A DNA stretch of 43,927 nt from Prevotella sp. (GTDB lineage: Bacteria; Bacteroidota; Bacteroidia; Bacteroidales; Bacteroidaceae): NCBI GenBank assembly GCA_017470055.1, contig JAFUFD010000017.1:1-43927 (forward strand), written 5' to 3'. The notes under the pieces are model-generated. The model made no database searches. It had not been told where the DNA came from and saw only the letters and a list, made by a program, of their open reading frames with translations. This document shows positions 40,467-43,927 of this stretch, piece after piece. Each line of letters opens with the position of its first letter. The stretch's first letter is position 1. The translations under genes and the position numbers were made by a program.

Positions 40467-43072
40467 TAAAGAAAATAATCTGTGCACTGTGTTTGGTGTC
40501 TGTTCAACTTGCCTATGGTAAGGTCGTTGTGAAGAATGTGACTCCCCAGACAACCTATGCCTACACCCTATTGAACGGTCAAGAGGGGAAACTGAGTGTC
40601 TCTATCGAGATTGCCAGTACAGGTGAGGCTGAGGGGTTCACCCTCAGCCGTAAAGGGAAGAAAGTTCGAGTAATTGGCAACGACAATGCTGGTGCCATCT
40701 ATGGTGTCAACAAACTATTGGAACTATTGCGGGAAGACCCTCAACTAGAAAGGCTGACCACCATCAGTGAAGTACCACAGATGAAACTACGTGGTGCCTG
40801 TGTCGGTCTACAGAAGACCGTCTACCTCCCTGGTCACCGTGTCTATGAGTATCCCTATACCCCAGAGAACTTCCCATGGTTCTATGACAAGGCATTATGG
40901 GTGAGATATCTCGACCTTCTTGCCGAGAATAATATGAACACCGTATACCTATGGAACGGGCATCCTTTCGCCTCGTTGGTGAAACTCAAGGACTATCCCT
41001 TTGCCCCAGAAGTAGATGATGCCACCATGCAGAAAAACCAAGAGATGTTCGGCTTCCTCGTTGATGAGGCAGACCGTCGTGGTATCCGGGTGATACAGAT
41101 GTTCTATAACATCATCCTCAGTAAACCCTTTGCTGACCACTACGGACTGAAGACCCAAGACCGTAACCGTCCTATTACGCCGCTGATTGCCGACTATACC
41201 CGCAAGTCTATCGCTGCTTTCGTGGAGAAATACCCGAAGGTAGGATTCCTGGTATGTCTCGGTGAGGCGATGTCCGGTATCGACAACGACATCAAATGGA
41301 TGACAGAGACGGTGATTCCCGGTATCAAGGATGGATTAAAGGCATCCGGTAGGACAGATACTCCTCCGATTATCCTCCGTAACCATGACACAGATGGTCC
41401 CGCCGTACTGAAAGCCTCCCTCCCACTCTACCCGAATATCTACACGATGAACAAATATACGGGAGAGAGTCTGACTACCTATGAGCCAGGAGGTCCTTGG
41501 GGAGAGACCCATCGGATGCTTGCCGCTGCGGCTCCCATCCATATCGACAATGTGCATATCCTCGCCAATCTGGAACCATGGCGATGGTCATCGCCAGCCT
41601 TTACCCAGAAAGCCGTCCAGGCGATGCACCGTGTTCATCACTCCAAGGGGTTACACCTCTACCCACAGGCTTCCTACTGGGATTGGCCCTATACCGCAGA
41701 TAAGTTGCCTAACGGGGAACGATTGTTGCAGATTGACCGTGACTGGATGTGGTATAAAGTCTGGGGACGCTATGCATGGAACAGCGAGCGAGGGGAAGAT
41801 CGGAGTTATTGGAAACGACAACTCTCCGACTACTTTGGCATCGACACTATTGCTGCCGATGCCCTGATAACCGCCTATGACGAGGTCGGTGAGATTGCTC
41901 CCAAACTCCTGCGTCGTTTTGGCATCACGGAAGGCAATCGCCAGACCTTATTACTTGGTATGACGATGGGCGAATTAGTAAATCCCTACAAATACACGAT
42001 CTACCCAGGCTTCTATGAAAGTTGTGGACCAGAGGGTGAGAAACTCATCGAGTATGTAGAGAAAAAATGGAAGGGTGAGCAACATGTGGGCGAACTTCCA
42101 TTAGATATTGTTGACCAATGTGTGCAACATGGTATCGAAGCCGAACATGCCGTTGACCTTCTCACGGCGACGCCAACCCGTCATGCTGATGAATTCGAGC
42201 GTGTAAGGCAGGATATAAAGTACTACCGGATGTTTGCCGCTGCCTTCCGTTGGAAGGTAATGGCAGCACAACAGGTTTTGAACTATAAATGGACACAAGA
42301 TATTAAGTATTTGGAGAAAGCCGTGGACTATCTGGAGCAAAGTCAGAACTGGTGGAACATACTGAGCATGTCCACACAAGACACCTACCTCTATGCTAAT
42401 TCCATGCAGACCGCCCAGCGTCGTATCCCTGTCGGTGGTGATGGAGGTAAGATGAAGACATGGAGTGAACTTGCCGTTGTCTATCAGGAAGAACTGGATG
42501 CGCTGAAAGAGAATATTGAGAAACTGAAGAACCCCGTGGCACAGTCCGATGTCAAGATACAGCCTGCTACCCCCGCCAACGTTCAGTTTGTTGCTATGCC
42601 ACAGCAACAAACGACTACCCTCCAGAAAGGAGCCATCGTCTTCGAGAATCGTCCTGACACCCCAGTCGACTCCATTGCTCCGGAATTAGAAGGGATGCAG
42701 GCTCTAGTATTGAACCGTGACACGACACGCATCGTTGGTACCACTATAGAATTTGAAAGTGATAAACCTGTAAAACTACTCGTTGGTCTCTTCAAAGACG
42801 ATGATCCTAAATGGGCGAAGGCTCCCAAACTGGAAATTGACGCCACTGGTAATGAGTACGGACAGGCAGAGCCCCTACTCACCAATGCCATCAGCATCGT
42901 ACAGATGCCGAAGGTGAACATTCACCAGTACACCCTTCCTGCTGGGCGCCATACCTTACATCTACCCAAGGGTATTCTCATGGTGGCTGGTTTCACCACT
43001 AGCAACATCAAACCACGAGACTGTGGTCTCAACGGTCCCTCTGGTGAAGTAGATTGGTTGTTCCAAAAGTAA
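40463..43072 (+). CDS. Large exported glycosidase with GH67/GH115/GH20-like N-terminal domain
   Basis: An 869-residue exported protein with a signal peptide (about 1-19, IICALCLVSVQLAYG). Residues about 20-115 form the small alpha/beta domain common to GH20, GH67 and GH115 (VRVIGNDNAGAIYGVNKLLELLRED). It is followed by a barrel with QMKLRGACVGLQKTVY, NNMNTVYLWNGHPFASL, FLVCLGEAMSG, YWDWPYTADKL and a helical region to about 720. A C-terminal beta domain (about 740-869) may bind carbohydrate. It probably acts on a uronic-acid-containing or related glycan; alpha-galacturonidase or alpha-glucuronidase are possible names, not proved. Overlaps the GH78 stop (ATGA at 40463-40466) and ends the locus. 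Confidence 0.72.
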   Translation: MIKKIICALCLVSVQLAYGKVVVKNVTPQTTYAYTLLNGQEGKLSVSIEIASTGEAEGFTLSRKGKKVRVIGNDNAGAIYGVNKLLELLREDPQLERLTTISEVPQMKLRGACVGLQKTVYLPGHRVYEYPYTPENFPWFYDKALWVRYLDLLAENNMNTVYLWNGHPFASLVKLKDYPFAPEVDDATMQKNQEMFGFLVDEADRRGIRVIQMFYNIILSKPFADHYGLKTQDRNRPITPLIADYTRKSIAAFVEKYPKVGFLVCLGEAMSGIDNDIKWMTETVIPGIKDGLKASGRTDTPPIILRNHDTDGPAVLKASLPLYPNIYTMNKYTGESLTTYEPGGPWGETHRMLAAAAPIHIDNVHILANLEPWRWSSPAFTQKAVQAMHRVHHSKGLHLYPQASYWDWPYTADKLPNGERLLQIDRDWMWYKVWGRYAWNSERGEDRSYWKRQLSDYFGIDTIAADALITAYDEVGEIAPKLLRRFGITEGNRQTLLLGMTMGELVNPYKYTIYPGFYESCGPEGEKLIEYVEKKWKGEQHVGELPLDIVDQCVQHGIEAEHAVDLLTATPTRHADEFERVRQDIKYYRMFAAAFRWKVMAAQQVLNYKWTQDIKYLEKAVDYLEQSQNWWNILSMSTQDTYLYANSMQTAQRRIPVGGDGGKMKTWSELAVVYQEELDALKENIEKLKNPVAQSDVKIQPATPANVQFVAMPQQQTTTLQKGAIVFENRPDTPVDSIAPELEGMQALVLNRDTTRIVGTTIEFESDKPVKLLVGLFKDDDPKWAKAPKLEIDATGNEYGQAEPLLTNAISIVQMPKVNIHQYTLPAGRHTLHLPKGILMVAGFTTSNIKPRDCGLNGPSGEVDWLFQK

Positions 43073-43116
43073 AGTAATTCGGAAGAAGTAAGAATATCTA
43101 AGCAGTTAGGGATGAA

Positions 43117-43133
43117 TGGGAAGTTATTTCCCA
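43117..43133. terminator. Short hairpin between convergent genes
   Basis: TGGGAA (43117-43122) and TTCCCA (43128-43133) form a 6-bp stem and 5-nt loop, 45 bp after the last PUL gene and overlapping the toxin stop. It is a weak candidate for a bidirectional terminator, as it lacks T-tracts on both sides. Confidence 0.3.
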
Positions 43134-43459
43134 GTTTCACTGATGAGCCATTTGATGTACTCATCGGAAACATTCTCAATCTCGCTCTTATCGTAGATGG
43201 TCAGCAATGTCACGTCTGCATCGTCGCTGACCAATACTGTCAGTGTCAGGACACGAGCACCTCCACTTTTGCCCTTGCCTTTAGAGGCAATTGCCATGCG
43301 AATCTTGCGCACACCGCCACCGAGGTCACTGCCCTGTAGAGGATTCTCCTTAAGTTCTTTACTCAGAGTAAGGTAATCATCCAACAGCGACTTGTATTTC
43401 TTTGCAAGTCGTTTGAACTGACGGTCGAATTCGGCAGAAGGTATAATCTTTACGCTCAT
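43124..43459 (-). CDS. RelE/ParE-family toxin
   Basis: A 111-residue basic protein. VKIIPSAEFDRQFKRLAKKYKSLLDDY is the typical N-terminal strand-helix of RelE/ParE toxins. The middle contains NPLQGSDLGGGVRKIRMAIASKGKGKSGGARVLTLTV, and the C-terminal strand DVTLLTIYDKSEI resembles the conserved LLxIYxKxE motif of mRNA interferases. It is likely a ribosome-dependent mRNA cleaving toxin, though ParE (gyrase) activity cannot be excluded. It overlaps the antitoxin gene (ATGA at 43456-43459), antitoxin first, and runs convergently to the PUL. Confidence 0.88.
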   Translation of the reverse strand: MSVKIIPSAEFDRQFKRLAKKYKSLLDDYLTLSKELKENPLQGSDLGGGVRKIRMAIASKGKGKSGGARVLTLTVLVSDDADVTLLTIYDKSEIENVSDEYIKWLISETGK

Positions 43460-43710
43460 AGGACACCTTCAGTTTTTAGCCCTTCTAAGAACTCTCCTTC
43501 TGTCATCATTTTTACCTCACCACGCTTAGCGGCTTTTACCTCGTTGAGTGCACGGATCAGGGTTTCTTTCACGTATGCCTTCTGCTTAGCAGTCTTGGCA
43601 TCGTCAGCCTTTGTCTCCAACAGTTTGCTTGCAAGCCACTCACGGTCTTTCTGCTTGAGCGAAAGACCATCGATATATGTCCACAAATTGTTCAGTGCTA
43701 CTGTCGTCAT
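43456..43710 (-). CDS. Antitoxin partner of the RelE/ParE toxin
   Basis: An 84-residue, largely helical acidic/basic mixed protein: TVALNNLWTYIDGLSLKQKDREWLASKLLETK at the N-terminus and EVKMMTEGEFLEGLKTEGVL at the C-terminus. No RHH or HTH motif is certain. Identity as antitoxin is from position and 4-bp overlap with the toxin gene, as in type II modules. The longer frame to 43740 begins with TTG within the -7 box, before the predicted transcription start, so the ATG at 43710 is chosen. Confidence 0.78.
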   Translation of the reverse strand: MTTVALNNLWTYIDGLSLKQKDREWLASKLLETKADDAKTAKQKAYVKETLIRALNEVKAAKRGEVKMMTEGEFLEGLKTEGVL

Positions 43711-43737
43711 AATCCTAACATGTTTAAACATCCGCTG

Positions 43738-43768
43738 CAAAATTAATAATAATTATTGAATCATCAAA
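43738..43768 (-). promoter_or_regulatory. Promoter of the toxin-antitoxin pair
   Basis: On the minus strand TTTG (43765-43768), a 19-bp spacer and TAATTTTG (43738-43745) give a good Bacteroidota promoter. Transcription would start near 43731, about 20 nt before the antitoxin ATG. Confidence 0.72.
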
Positions 43769-43927
43769 ATAAAACAACAATAAAACAACCCGTTGGCGGA
43801 ATTAATTTAGGCTTTCCATGATGTTTTTTGGAGAACCTTCGTATTTAATTCTATTTAACAAGAAAAAGTTGCACAATTCCGTGATATTTAGTAACTTAGA
43901 GGTGTCGAATCAATAAGTTATAATCAC

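Noticed and set aside
43710-43740. Longer antitoxin starting at 43740
   Set aside because: It uses TTG and overlaps the promoter; the ATG at 43710 fits better.

Overview
The window looks like a chromosomal segment of a gut-type Bacteroidota bacterium, most likely Prevotella or a close relative. The evidence is SusC/SusD pairs, TAnnTTTG-type -7 promoter boxes with TTTG near -33, the LptE/SecG block, and glycan-lyase and glycosidase-like genes with Bacteroidota-style lipoprotein signals. Assignments rest on reading motifs and gene order; no database search was run.

Layout. (1) 1-3255 is housekeeping: a sigma-54 activator, LptE, a TPR-like protein, SecG and tRNA-His. (2) 3256-12136 is a visibly AT-rich accessory island immediately 3' of tRNA-His, with all genes on the minus strand. 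Its left part holds an AlbA_2/GHKL-type regulator and an unknown protein. Its right part holds a tightly packed five-gene operon: a small protein, a MutL/MORC-like GHKL ATPase, an unknown, a DUF6339-like protein and a C5-cytosine methyltransferase. The operon resembles a restriction/defence system, but no nuclease is recognisable. The island ends in about 600 bp of non-coding DNA containing direct repeats, a perfect 22-bp inverted repeat and a 22-bp-period palindromic array. (3) 12137-15110 is a peroxide/oxidative-repair cluster: a flavin reductase-like protein, MsrA, a glutathione peroxidase-like protein, an OhrR-type MarR regulator and an exported second peroxidase. Three matching palindromes flank the peroxidase promoter. 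(4) 15202-21724 is a deoxysugar (L-fucose-type) operon: aldo/keto reductase, lactonase-like amidohydrolase, FucI, FucP, a mutarotase and a Zn alcohol dehydrogenase.

(5) 21812-43072 is a polysaccharide utilisation locus. A surface lipoprotein, SusC and SusD are followed by a terminator and a second 22-bp palindromic array. A new promoter then drives a bimodular beta-helix protein. A further promoter leads an ECF sigma factor, a 46-residue ORF, a TIM-barrel/DUF3826 fusion, GH127-, GH141- and GH78-like enzymes, and a large GH67/GH20-like glycosidase. The likely substrate is a pectic side chain containing L-rhamnose, L-fucose and L-arabinofuranose, such as rhamnogalacturonan II. The adjacent fucose operon would use a released monosaccharide. 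(6) 43124-43768 is a RelE/ParE-type toxin-antitoxin pair on the minus strand.

The best candidate for an under-described system is the minus-strand operon at 6151-11530. The two unlinked 22-bp-period palindrome arrays (11882-11987 and 29046-29133) are the most unusual non-coding signal.
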